Below are positions 26,341-41,282 of a stretch of DNA of 64,000 nt, one piece after another. Made by a program: the position numbers and the translations under genes. Under the pieces are notes generated by a model. The model made no database searches. It had not been told where the DNA came from and was given only the letters and a program-made list of their open reading frames with translations. Numbering within the stretch: the stretch's first letter is position 1; each line of letters begins with the position of its first letter. Origin of the DNA: Oncomelania hupensis (taxonomy: Eukaryota > Mollusca > Gastropoda > Littorinimorpha > Pomatiopsidae); assembly GCA_036898135.1 (NCBI GenBank), contig CM072527.1, positions 33,082,060-33,146,059 of the forward strand, read 5' to 3'.

Positions 26341-26414
26341 CACATTGTTAGCCACAATCCAATAAACGGCAAATTAAAAACTTTCTCTCTCCCCCCCCTC
26401 TCTCTCTCTCTCTG
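26273..26414. repeat. (CT)n microsatellite, two blocks
   Basis: About 32 CT units (26273-26336), then a shorter CT-rich tract with CCCCCCC at 26390-26414. Confidence 0.93.
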
Positions 26415-27669
26415 GTACTTACGTACTGAACACACGTTAGGTAAGCATGTTTCCTTCTGCGTTCCTCCACTCCTGCCAGCTGCCGGTCTTGCCGTACGGC
26501 AGATTGAAATCCAAAGCAAATCGAGGAAACATTCGTACTTGTTTCCTTTTCTTCCTTCTTTCCTTTCTCCTTCAATTTGGCAGTACGTGTGAAGTCTCAA
26601 ACGGCTGCCCAAGAAACTTTGTGCAAAAGTTACTTCAAGAGCCCAACGGAACCACACAGCCATGCACTCAAAGCCCGGGGTGTTCAGAATTGATAGCAAT
26701 AAGTCTGAAGCGGAAACGTAAGTGGAAGGTTACTATAGCAGAAGGATGCCTATAGTAGAAGGGGTAGTTTTGCGGTGCTGAAGTAGAAACGTCGGTGTAA
26801 GTTTAGTGGAAGTAAGCTTATAATAGAAGAGATAGCGAACTTCATGGTGTCAGATAAGCTGCACATTTCCTAAAAAGGTAGCCAATGGTTTCGGGAGAGT
26901 ATGAACTCAATTAACTGTATTTTATTTAGTCTGTATAATTCAGTACGTATTTTCAAGTCCATCCTATCCTATCCTATAATCCTATAAGGTAATACCTATT
27001 TTAAAGTCCATATTATAAGGCTATTACTGACGTACTGTCTTTGTACTTCAAACGTTTCAGGAATCTTAATAATTATATTAGTTAAATACTTCATGCAGAT
27101 TAAAATTGATTTTCTGTTTCCGTATTTCTAAAATGCATATTAAGGCTAAATAATATTGAAACATTTTCATGTTTTATGGCGAAGTATAAAAACAGCAACA
27201 AAATAGGACAAACGGTCGTAAGGCTTGTTTACAAAATGTTACGATAACAGAACGTGGTGCAAATGGTCACTTTCTACTAGCATCTCACCTTCCAATCACA
27301 TTACATTACATGGTTAGGCCTATTGCTTTAGGTCCAGCGACCTTTCAATCGATTCACTTGGGATAAGAGTAGGCGTACATTCATCAGCTTAACATTATAG
27401 GTTATATCACAAACGTTTGTGCCTTTCTTTCTGCACATGGGTAAAAAGATCATTTACATCCCTTCTGAATCTAACTCTAGTTGAGGGAAGTCTCAGAGCT
27501 TTCAGCAGGCAGTGTTCACCTTTCACAAGTCGTCTGCGTTTATTATGTTATTCCTATCTCTTTCTTCACTCCACGCTGAAGAGTGCATGTACACTTGCAA
27601 AGCTATTTCGTTCAAAAAGTGCTCGCGACTGTATACCTCTTTGGTGATCATGATCATGGCGACGACGGC

Positions 27670-27679
27670 AATGATGATA

Positions 27680-27754
<75 letters not shown>

Positions 27755-27760
27755 GTGATG
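27670..27760. repeat. (ATG)n microsatellite
   Basis: About 29 ATG/GAT units. Poly-Asp, poly-Met and poly-His frames across it are artefacts. Confidence 0.95.
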
Positions 27761-27839
27761 CCTACGATCGAAGAAGGCAAACAAAAGAGATGGAGATTTT
27801 TGGCAACTGAATCCCAGTTTTATTTTTATCTACTTCTTT

Positions 27840-27857
27840 CCCCCCCCCCCCCCCCCC
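27840..27857. repeat. Poly-C tract (18 C)
   Basis: Uninterrupted C run. Confidence 0.95.
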
Positions 27858-28044
27858 AAAATGCACTTTTTGAGAATCTTACCTCACTTCCCTACACTCT
27901 TCTCACTCTCCACATTTCTGTATAAAATATAAAATTTTAAAGCGTTTTAAATCCTGTCTTAAATTAGGCCCTCCATTTATCAAACTCATTAAAAAAGCTT
28001 TTTTTTAAAAATTAGAGTCATTTTTGTTTATTATATTGCTGGGT

Positions 28045-28330
28045 CGGCTAGCGCAGTGGTTGGAGCACTCGCTACTGTTTCGCAAGTTAAGCACCGTCCA
28101 GTGCGGTTAGCACTTGGATGGGTGACCGCAAAACGTGAAGCGACAAATAAGAACGACCCCAGTTGACTCAATTGTGACTGAGTACCTATACTCTCTTAAG
28201 GGTGGGGAAGGTAAAGCAGCGAGGGAAAGAGATGGGCATCACCCTCATTACGCTGGCCCAAGATAAGTGTGATCTCCAACATCACGCTCCCCTACGCTCA
28301 CAAGGCTATGGGACTACCTTTACCTTTACC
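28045..28330 (+). repeat. Chimeric SINE: tRNA-like head fused to 5S rRNA-like promoter
   Basis: A 286-bp element with a perfect 15-bp target duplication ATTATATTGCTGGGT (28030-28044 and 28331-28345). The head has a tRNA A-box-like TAGCGCAGTGG. It is followed by AAGTTAAGCA and GGTTAGCACTTGGATGGG then TGACCGC, which match the internal control region of 5S rRNA genes. The body ends in a TTTACC repeat tail, as expected for LINE-assisted insertion. A second copy is at 61077-61375 on the minus strand. Confidence 0.88.
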
Positions 28331-28842
28331 ATTATATTGCTGGGTAATTTGCATTGATTTTGAGAATTGTGTGTGTTATATTTGGAACATAAAAAATAGA
28401 TCATTTACTAATAATATTACTTTTTTTTTTAAACAGTCAACCAGCAAGCCAGGTTTTAACAACAGAATTGAGAAATATAGATCGCATTTCATTGAGTTTC
28501 GTTAACCTTTTGTTGCATGAAGGAAGCGCGCAGCCCTTCCAACTCAACCATTTTCGTATAACTTTAGTCGGTCAGTCCATCGCTCCGAATATAAGTTGGT
28601 TTTTTTTAAACCTGTTCTTTTCTGTTCACACCCACACACTCACACATACCCACACAAACTGTGCCAGAAACCCGCACTTGAACGCGCGCGTTCACATATA
28701 TACACACGTATAAAGTTTCATGATGACATATTGTGAATGCATACGTTCGAGAGCGAGTGTCTGGCACAGTGTGTGGGTGTGTGCGTGTGTGTGTGTGGGC
28801 ATGTAGAAACGACGTTACTCTGACACACACATGAAACTCTAC

Positions 28843-28883
28843 ATGGTGTGTGTGTGGATGAGTGTGTGGGTGGGGGTGTGGGT

Positions 28884-28940
<57 letters not shown>

Positions 28941-28960
28941 TGTGTGTGTGTGTGTGAACA
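28843..28960. repeat. (GT)n microsatellite
   Basis: GT/GTGG-rich, with about 35 clean GT units at 28880-28957. Confidence 0.93.
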
Positions 28961-29149
28961 GAAAAGAACAGGTTTAAACAAAAAAGTTATGTCCGGAGTG
29001 AGGGATAGACTGACAAACCGACTGACAGACAACCAGACTGCTACTGAAGTACGTCCCATGATTTGAAGTACGTCCCATGATTTGAAGTACCTCTCAACCA
29101 AAACTCAACAAAATCCATTTATCAATTTTAAAAAAAAAAAAAGATTCTA

Positions 29150-29385
29150 AGCAAAACGTGCTTAGCAACAAAATGACTGCAGTAACCTTGACCTTTGCGG
29201 TAGAGCAAATAGCACAAGAGACAGGCCACTAACCTAGGTAATGTGCCTATGAAGTTTAGTCAAAATAATGCCTTTCAGTGGTTCTTGAGAATGGCTTCCA
29301 ACGAACCGACGGACCTAACGTCCGACCGACATTCTGGTTCGTTTTAATTGATTCCCTCCGACTATTTCAAAGTATGTTTAAATAA
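29150..29385 (+). repeat. Dispersed repeat with TGACCTTTG core (RepF)
   Basis: Shares ACCTTGACCTTTG, GGTAGAGCAAA, GCCACTAACCTAGG and AGTGGTTCTTGAGA with 57440-57620. It is a repeat type I recall from many invertebrate genomes; class unknown. Confidence 0.55.
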
Positions 29386-29439
29386 GTCTTGAAATACAAA
29401 ACCATCCACAGATGTAAGCCTCGTGCATTCGTAGACCTT

Positions 29440-30575
29440 TAATGCACTTCAGTTGCTACAGCCAGACTTGGTCAAACGCTTTCTTGAAGTCAACAAAGCG
29501 TTTGACCGAGTCTGGCATGCAGTTCTGTGGGCAACCATGAGAGTTTATAACACCAGCCCTAAAATTATTGAAGTCATCAAAAGCCTGTATTACAAGGCTA
29601 CCAGTGCAGTCAGCCACAACTGCTCTATCGGGAACTGGTTCAGTTCAGAACAACAATCGGTGTGCGTCAAGGATGCCTACTCTCTCCCACACTATTTAAC
29701 ATCTTCCTAGAGTGCATCATGTCAGATGCCCTTGCACATCACGAAGGCACAGTCAGCATAGTGAGTAGAGCAATCTCCAACCTCCGTTTTGCGGATGAAA
29801 TTGATGGATTGGCTAGAGAAGAACAAGAACTTATACAGCTTGTACAGAGGCTTGAAACAACCTCCAGAGCCTATGGAATGGAAATATGTCCACAAGAAGA
29901 CCAAAATGATGACCAACAACACCAATGGCATCAACACGGACATCAAAGTCCAAGGCCAATCCCTCAACACAGTTCATAGCTTCAAATATTTGGGAGCCAT
30001 TGTATCAGACAATGGCTTCCAAAAGTAAGTCCTCTCCAGGATCGCACAAACAACTGCTGCCCTGACAAGGTTGAAGCCCATTTGGAAAGACAGGGCCATC
30101 AGTTTACATTCCAGGGTAAGGCTGCTGCGCTCCCTTGTCATCCCCATCTTCATATACGCTTGCGAAACATGGACCCTCACCACAGATCTACAACGAAGAA
30201 TACAAAGCATGGACAGTAGGTACTACAGAAGACTTTGGGTATTTGCTATACCCATCAAATCACAAACAACGAAGTCCGACAAACCATCACACAAGCCATT
30301 GGACAACACGATGACATGCTCACAGTGGTGAAGAAACGGAAACTCCGATGGTCTTGCCACATCACCAGAGCAAAGATAATCCTGCAAGGCACGGTGCAAG
30401 GAGGCAGAAGAAGAGGGAGACAGAAAAAAAGGTGGGAAGACAACATTCGAGAATGGACTGGCTTGACACTGAACATGGGGGTTGCTGATGACAGAGAAAG
30501 ATGGAGTACGCTGGTTAAACCATCATCTGTGGTGCCCCCAACGGCCTTCGAGTTACGGGATAGGATATGATAGGA
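29440..30575 (+). pseudogene. LINE ORF2 remnant, RTE-like
   Basis: RT and C-terminal part of a non-LTR retrotransposon in several frames: NKAFDRVWHAVLWATMR, RQGCLLSPTLFNIFLE, LRFADEIDGLA, FKYLGAIVSD, ACETWTLTTDLQRRIQSMD, GRRRGRQKKRWEDNIREW. The RT motif is FADE instead of FADD, so a catalytic Asp is changed. Frameshifts lie near 29660, 29890 and 30230. The 3' end is GGATAGGATATGATAGGATAG, a terminal short-repeat tail. Clade assignment is uncertain. Confidence 0.8.
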
Positions 30576-30665
30576 TAGTTGCTACAGACGGGCGCTGTCA
30601 TATAATGTATAGTTATACACACTCATTCACTTAATAAACAGTAAAAAACAACCAACCAACACTCT

Positions 30666-30671
30666 TTTATT
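30666..30671 (-). terminator. Poly(A) signal AATAAA of the C1q gene
   Basis: Minus strand AATAAA begins only 8 bp after the stop codon, which would give a very short 3' UTR. The LINE remnant ends about 90 bp further on. Confidence 0.5.
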
Positions 30672-30678
30672 TCGCGGC

Positions 30679-34734
<4,056 letters not shown>

Positions 34735-35014
34735 ATTGCCTGTATCTCTTCGTGTAAAGGTAAGAGCTCTTTAAGCCAAAGACTGTTACATAAACCGGAT
34801 CGGAAAGAAAGGGTTTCTATAAAGACTGGATCGGATAAATTGTGCTCCAGACATTTCTGATAAGGGTTGTATCCACACACACACACAAACGAACACACAC
34901 ACACACACACACACACTAACGTGGGACCGGAGAACAATTTTGTTATAATGTAGGCTACATGGATGTGTCTGATAAGGATACATTTTGAGCTCAGTGAGAT
35001 GAACGGTAAGCCTA

Positions 35015-35352
<338 letters not shown>

Positions 35353-35432
35353 AATTTTTGTAGCCAATGTGTGAAGTGGAGATGAGTGAGAGATAAACAG
35401 AGAAAGTAGGGAAGAGGGAGAAAGAGCGAGAG

Positions 35433-36067
35433 TGTTACGTTGAAACGTGAACGAAAGTATGTCGGAAGCGCGCACGATAGATCTAATCGTTTCGTTTTGC
35501 AAAGTATTCAATAATGGTGTTTATTTACCTTTGATTTGAGTTTGCATTGTTATCAGGAGAGGCTTTGTATAACGTTGATAATTTGCGTTAGTCGATATTA
35601 TTTGAGAATCTTCTGGATCTGCGTGTTTACTCTTGATAGAAATTTCCGGATGGACATCGAAGGTCGTGAATGTTCCCGGAAGTAGAGAAAATGTGAATGA
35701 CGTAAGTCAGTGATGACGATCTTTAGTTCGATTGGTGGCAGTGCGTCATTTCTACCACGTACCAAATCGTTCCAGAAAAGAGAGAGGTTATTTAATCGTG
35801 AGCCGAGTCGCTGTTGAGATAGTGAAGTTGTTGCTAGTGATTTGGAAAGTTGCTGTGAAAGTTGTTGAGTTGAATTGAGAATTGTATGCAGTTGTTGGTG
35901 TGTGCTGAATAAAAGTGGAAAACTTCATACGTCGACTTTGTGACTTGTATGCTGTTTGGACGGGCTGTGTGAATAAACGAATCTGAGTTACACAACTATC
36001 AGGAATTCAAGCATCGGGGCTGAATCAGATACTGATAGAAAACACCAACATCGAACTGAGTGTAACA
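35433..36067 (+). repeat. 5' LTR of B1
   Basis: Two AATAAA hexamers occur in the second half (near 35908 and 35971), consistent with R-region polyadenylation. A U3 block at 35697-35756 contains TGACGTAAGTCA, TGATGACG and TGCGTCA and is conserved in B2. Confidence 0.93.
35697..35756 (+). promoter_or_regulatory. Conserved U3 block with clustered TGACG/CGTCA motifs
   Basis: TGACGTAAGTCA, TGATGACG and TGCGTCA resemble ATF/CREB/AP-1 sites. This block is preserved in the B2 LTR although most of U3 around it has diverged, suggesting a functional enhancer. Factor identity is inferred. Confidence 0.5.
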
Positions 36068-36070
36068 TTT

Positions 36071-36088
36071 TGGGGGCCAAGCCGGGAT
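36071..36088 (+). promoter_or_regulatory. Primer binding site of B1 (tRNA-Pro-like)
   Basis: TGGGGGCCAAGCCGGGAT, three bases after the LTR. Its first seven and last seven bases match the pattern complementary to animal tRNA-Pro; the middle differs. Confidence 0.55.
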
Positions 36089-36251
36089 TCACGCCATAGC
36101 CAAGGGTTCAACTGCTACAACAAGCGAGTCAACGTTACGAGAGGCAGTCATCGAGGGTAGCCGCCAACAAGTTGCGTCGAGAGGGGCCAACATACTGGGA
36201 CTACATCCGATAGATTCGGGTTGACTGCAAGGGCGTGTAGTCGCCGAAGAG

Positions 36252-37073
36252 TTGCTTCGTGAGCGAACAACAGAGCGGGACTACGTGGCTGCCGCAGGAC
36301 TACGTCGAGGGACAGTCTCGGAGCTACATCGCCAGTGTTACAGAGAGCGGCGAGCGGACGTCGCGTCTACTTCAGCACAGGAGCGTATACATCAACACCA
36401 GCGTGGTGCAGCGTCGCATACGACGAGGACAGCGGGGCCTACGTCAGCGAAGGCGACTAGTGATAAGCATCAGCGCTACTGCAGAAAGCGTGCTGTTCTA
36501 GAACAGTCTAGAAAGGTACAGCACAGTCAAGAACTTTCCAGAAAAAAAGAACTCTCCAGTCAAGAACTTTCTAGAAAAGAACTTTCCAGAATAGAACTTT
36601 CCAGAAGCATCAAGATGGCTGACTTCTGGCAGAAAGGGGTTGAACTAAATCTAAAAGGCAAACAGCTGACGGAGTACGTCAAGTCTCAAGAGAGAATATG
36701 GCGCGAAGAAAGAGAAAGAGAATTTGAACTGAAGCGTCTGGAAATTGAACAGCAGCGGCAAGAAAGAGAAGATGAGCGCAGGCGTGAGGAAAGAGAAGCT
36801 GATCGTCAGTTCCAACTAGAGTTGGCGCGCATCCAGCAACAGCAGCATGCGCCACAAGTTATCAGTGACAACACGGCTCCAAAATTGCCAGCTTTCGTCG
36901 ACGGGAAGGACCAGATCGACAGCTATCTGGCGAGATTCGAAAGGTTCGCCGAAAGCTCCAATTGGCAACCTCGAGACTGGGCGATTCGACTGAGTGCACT
37001 TCTGACGGGGCAAGCTCTCGAAGTTTACACCAGACTGTCGAACGATGACGCCAAAAACTACGAAACGTCTTGA
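36252..37073 (+). pseudogene. B1 Gag, N-terminal segment
   Basis: Two starts are possible: MLRERTTERD at 36252, giving an Arg-rich 121-residue extension, or MADFWQKGVEL at 36615. The extension frame is also open in B2. I favour 36615 for the main Gag product because coiled-coil Gag text begins there, but cannot exclude the longer form. It contains a short charged coiled coil (about 30 residues shorter than in B2) and the start of the capsid (LPAFVDGKDQIDSYLARFER). It ends prematurely because of about two extra A bases near 37063-37065 relative to B2. Confidence 0.82.
36531..36606 (+). promoter_or_regulatory. Array of heat-shock-element-type pentamers in the B1 leader
   Basis: GAAnnTTCnnGAA occurs at 36531-36543. 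From 36564 to 36606 nine GAA/TTC pentamers follow in exact 5-bp register (GAA, TTC, GAA three times over). A further GTTCTAGAAC is at 36496-36505. Three inverted pentamers suffice for HSF binding. The array is also a 15-bp tandem repeat coding for LSRKE-like units if translation starts upstream. Copy B2 has a similar array at about 51659-51830. Confidence 0.6.
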
Positions 37074-38431
37074 AAGAGGCCCTGTTGCAGTGCTACAACT
37101 TTACAGAGAAGGGCTACCGTAAACGCTTCCGTGAATGCCGGCCTAAGTCAGACGAGACGCCAAAGCAGTTTGTGGAGCGCCTGTCGTCATATCTACACAA
37201 GTGGGTGGAGTTATCAGGCGAAATGAAGTCTTACGACAGTCTCCATGACCTGATTGTGAAAGAACAATTTCTCAATGCCTGTCACAAGGACCTAGCGACC
37301 CACTTAGAAGAACAAAAGCTGCAGACGCTTAAAGATGTGACTGAGGCTGCTGAAAGATATCTCATCGCTCATGGGAAGACCCTGGGGCCACCCAGCGCGA
37401 CGAAACATTTTCAGAAGACTGGAAGCCATGGGAACCAGATCCAGGGGAGTCAGACGAGCCAGAGACACACGGATTCCACGCCTCCCCCCAGGGAAGGGCA
37501 TTCAAGAGGCTGTTTCACTTGCAACGCTACAGACCACAGAGCAGCTAACTGCCCTCAAAACAAAAGTAGCGGACAGCGGAGCAGTACGGACAATTCAGCG
37601 GCGGGCAACCGGCAGAGGCGGTTCTCCAATCAACGGCAAACCAGTAGATCTGACCATCAAGTGTGCGGCGGGAGCGTCATTCTTCCGAGTGAGACCAAGC
37701 GCACAGCTACTCCTGCGGACGTGCAAGAGTGCATGACCGATGGCCAACTTCTCCTTGCCAACGGAAAATCCATCCCCGTCGTCGCCAGCGCAGCGGTGAC
37801 CGTACAGAACATGCCTGTTTCCAAGGGACGCGTCGGAAATCATGAAGTGACTGTTTTAAGAGACTCTGGCTGCAGTGGGGTCATCGTCAGAGAAGACCTA
37901 ATCGCTAAAGAACAGTTCACTGGCGATTCAAAATGGACACTTATGGCCGACAGCAAATGTGTGAGAGCGCCAGTTGCGAAGATTCATGTCAACACCCCTT
38001 TCTACGTAGGCGAAGTCGAAGCGGTTTGCCTGAAGAAGCCGCTATACGATTTGATGATCGGGAATATCGACGGCGCGAGGCGACCCGACGACCCCGATCC
38101 AGAGTGGAGTCCTGCCTCAACTCAACACGTCGAAGTTGCGGAGGAGGATCCATTGCCGTTTCCCGATGGAGACCTTACAGAGCTGCTACGGGACAATGTG
38201 GTTACTCCGGCTCAGCCCTGCCGACCAGAGATCGTCGGTGCCGTTACTACCAGGGCCCAGGCCAAGAGAGACAAGACGTCTACGCCACTGAAGGTCGCCG
38301 ACAACTCTAAAGCTGCCATCGTGGACAGAGATAAGCTGATCCAGCTCCAGGAAGCTGATAGCACTTTAAACAAGTACAGGAACCGCCAAGACCACGTGAC
38401 CAAGGCAGTGGTACGGTCTACTTTGAGGTGA
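37070..38431 (+). pseudogene. B1 Gag C-terminus and protease
   Basis: Continues the capsid: FTEKGYRKRFRECRPKSDET, then VKEQFLNACHKDLATHLEEQ and EAAERYLIAHG, the SCAN-like end. Next come a CX2CX4HX4C knuckle (CFTCNATDHRAANC) and a retropepsin site RDSGCSGVIV, with DSG as the catalytic triplet. The frame ends at 38431 after a missing G near 38404 relative to B2. Confidence 0.85.
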
Positions 38432-39999
38432 AGGCCAAGATCTTGTACCGAATCTTCCAGCACCCGAGGGTCAATGGAGGGAAACCACTACGTCAAGTAT
38501 TGGTACCGTTACCCCTAAGGCGCCAAGTGATGGAAGTAGCTCATGACTCTATCATGGGAGGTCACCTAGGCATCAGAAAGACATCAGACAGAATCCAGGC
38601 GGTGTTCTACTGGCCAGGGCTTCATGCGGACGTCAGCCGTTTCTGCCGATCGTGTGACATTTGCCAGAAGACCATACCTCGAGGAAGGGTCCCGAAAGTG
38701 CCTATGCAGAGGATGCCTCTGATCGACCGACCTTTCAAGAGGGTGGCCTTAGACTTAATCGGCGAAATAAGACCTCCGAGTGAAGAAGGTCATCGGTGGG
38801 TACTGACTTTAGTGGACTATGCGACTCGGTACCCAGAAGCAGTGCCACTGAAGAAGATTGACACTGAAACTGTAGCAGAGGCACTGGTGGACATGTTCAG
38901 TAGGCTTGGAGTGCCTGAAGAAATTCTGACAGACCTCGGGACGCAGTTCGTCTCTGACTGCATGAAGGAGGTCAACAGACTGCTGAGCATCCGGCATTTG
39001 ACTACGACACCCTACCATCCTATGTGCAACGGGCTTGTCGAGAAGTTCAATGCTACGCTGAAGTCCACCCTGAAGAAACTGTGCAGCGAGCAGCCCAGAC
39101 AATGGCATCGCTATATCAACGCCTTACTTTTCGCCTACAGAGAAGTACCGCAGGAGTCCACCGGCTTTTCTCCGTTCGAGCTGCTGTACGGAAGAACCAT
39201 CCGAGGGCCGATGCACATCCTAAAAGAACTGTGGACGAAAGAAGTAGACACCCCAGAGGTGAAGAACAGCTACCAGTACGTGTTTGAGCTACGGGAGAAG
39301 CTGGAGCAGACTCTCGAGATAGCCAGAGAAAACCTGAAGAAGTCCCAGGACTGTGGAAAGCACTACTATGACCGTAGGGCTGTGAACAGGAAGTTCAAAC
39401 CTGGCAACAAAGTGCTGGTGCTGCTACCTACTGATCACAATAAGTTGCTGATGCAGTGGAAAGGCCCGTACGAAGTGGAGACCGTGGTGGGAATCAACGA
39501 CTACAAGGTGAAGGTCGGCCAGCATTCCAAGATATACCACGCCAACCTCCTTAAGCTGTACGTGGAAAGGCCATCACAGACTGTGCACGCAGCCACAGAA
39601 GCTGTGACCGACGACAGCTTTGACAGCGAAGAACTGTTGGAACTGGGAGACTTCCACAGCAAAGAAGGCATCGATGATGTTAAGCTAGGACCGAGCTTGA
39701 CGGAAGGTCAAAAGTTGGAGCTCAAGGACCTTATGGGCGAGTTTCCCCACAACTTCAGCGATGTCCCTGGCTCTACAACTTTGGTCGAACACGAAGTCCA
39801 CCTCACTTCGAATATCCCTGTTCGATCCAAGCCCTTCCCGATCCCTTTCAAGGCCCGTGAATCCTTGAAGAAAGACATCGATGAGATGCTGAAGATGGGC
39901 ATCATCAAGGAGTCCAGTTCCCCCTACGCGTCCCCCTGTCGTGGTCGTGAAGAAGAAGGACGGGAGCAACCGAGTATGCATCGACTACAGGAAAGTTAA
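38428..39999 (+). pseudogene. B1 integrase and start of RT
   Basis: Integrase has the H2C2 site (HDSIMGGHLGIRKT ... CRSCDICQK), catalytic Asp in VALDLIGEI, Asp in ILTDLGTQF and Glu in NGLVEKFNATL with exact D35E spacing. A GPY/F module follows (WKGPYEVETV). The RT N-terminus begins after it (VRSKPFPIPFKARESLKKDI). Frame lost at a C5 run (39932-39936), where one extra C is inferred. Confidence 0.87.
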
Positions 40000-41074
40000 T
40001 AAGATCACCGTCTTCGACCCTGAGCCGATGCCTACCGCAGCAGACCTCTTCCGCCAATTATCGGGGAGTAGAATCTTCTCAAAGATTGACCTCAGCAAAG
40101 GTTATTGGCAAGTCCCCGTGCGTCAACAGGACATACCAAAGACTGCTTTTATAACCCCTGATGGGACGTACGAGTGCCTAAGGATGCCCTTTGGCATGGT
40201 CAACAGCGGAGCTACCCTGAAGAGAGGGATGAAGAAGATGCTCAAAGGGATGGACAATGTCGTGTGTTACTGGGACGACCTGCTAGTCCACACTCGAACC
40301 TGGAAAGAGCATCTGCAGACCTTGAGGGAGCTGTTTCACCGTCTCACAGAAGCCAACCTGACCGTGAGACCCAGTAAGTGCATTCTGGGGACTGACAACG
40401 TAGACTTTATCGGCCATTCGCTGAAAGAAGGACAAAAGGGGCTTCTACTAGAAAACGTCACCAAGATTCTGAACGCTCCACGTCCCCAAACCAAGAAGCA
40501 GGTGCGATCTTTCCTGGGGTTGGCTGGATACTACAGGGAGTTTGTACCAAACTACTCCGCCATCACAGCACCCTTGTCGGACCTGGTGCGGAAAGGCTGT
40601 CCAAACCAAGTGCAGTGGGGACCGTCTCAGGAGAGGGCATACCAGACTGTGCGCGACCTCCTTTCGAAGGATCCGGTGCTACGACTGCCTGACACTTCCA
40701 AAGAATTCGTCTTAAGAACAGACGCAGCGGACGAAGGCATCGGCGCCATACTGATGCAAGAACACGAAGGGAAACTATTTCCGGTCAGTTACGCCAGCAA
40801 GAAGCTGTCCAGGGCTGAGAAAAATTACTCGACCATGGAGAAAGAGTGCCTTGCCATCATATGGGGAATCCGGAAGTTCGAACTGTACCTTCAAGGAGTG
40901 AAGTTCGTGCTACAGACTGATCACAAGCCGCTAACTTACTTGAACTCTGCCAAGTTTGTGAACAGTCGGATCATGAGATGGGCTATGTACTTGCAGAACT
41001 TTAACATGCGAGTAGAATCCATCAAAGGATCGGACAATGTTGGTGCGGACTTCCTCAGCAGAGTGTGTGAGTAA
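39941..41074 (+). pseudogene. B1 reverse transcriptase and RNase H
   Basis: RT motifs: RVCIDYRKVNKIT, FSKIDLSKGYWQVPV, LRMPFGMVNSGA and the catalytic VVCYWDDLLVHT. The residue between Tyr and the two Asp is Trp, unusual for Gypsy RTs. Connection: QVRSFLGLAGYYREFVPNYS. RNase H: FVLRTDAADEGIGAILMQ, NYSTMEKECLAIIWGI, LQTDHKPLTYL, GADFLSRV, then the stop. RNase H residues look intact. This part is one continuous frame. Confidence 0.88.
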
Positions 41075-41282
41075 AGAACATTGACTGTGTGGATGAACTG
41101 TGAACATTGACAATATCCAGATAGACTTGAAGATGAAAACCATTGACTCTGTGTAGATAAGCTGAGCGCAATCACAGTATTCAGAAAGTCTTAAATTAGT
41201 TTCAATTGAGGATTTTGTTTGTGCATTACGTTTCAACGTTGTTGAAAGAAATTGGGTAAATTTCTTCTTGAGTGGGGGGTTA

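Noticed and set aside
28045..28110. A functional tRNA or 5S rRNA gene
   Set aside because: Only partial tRNA and partial 5S sequences are fused and flanked by target duplications and a simple-repeat tail, so it is a SINE.
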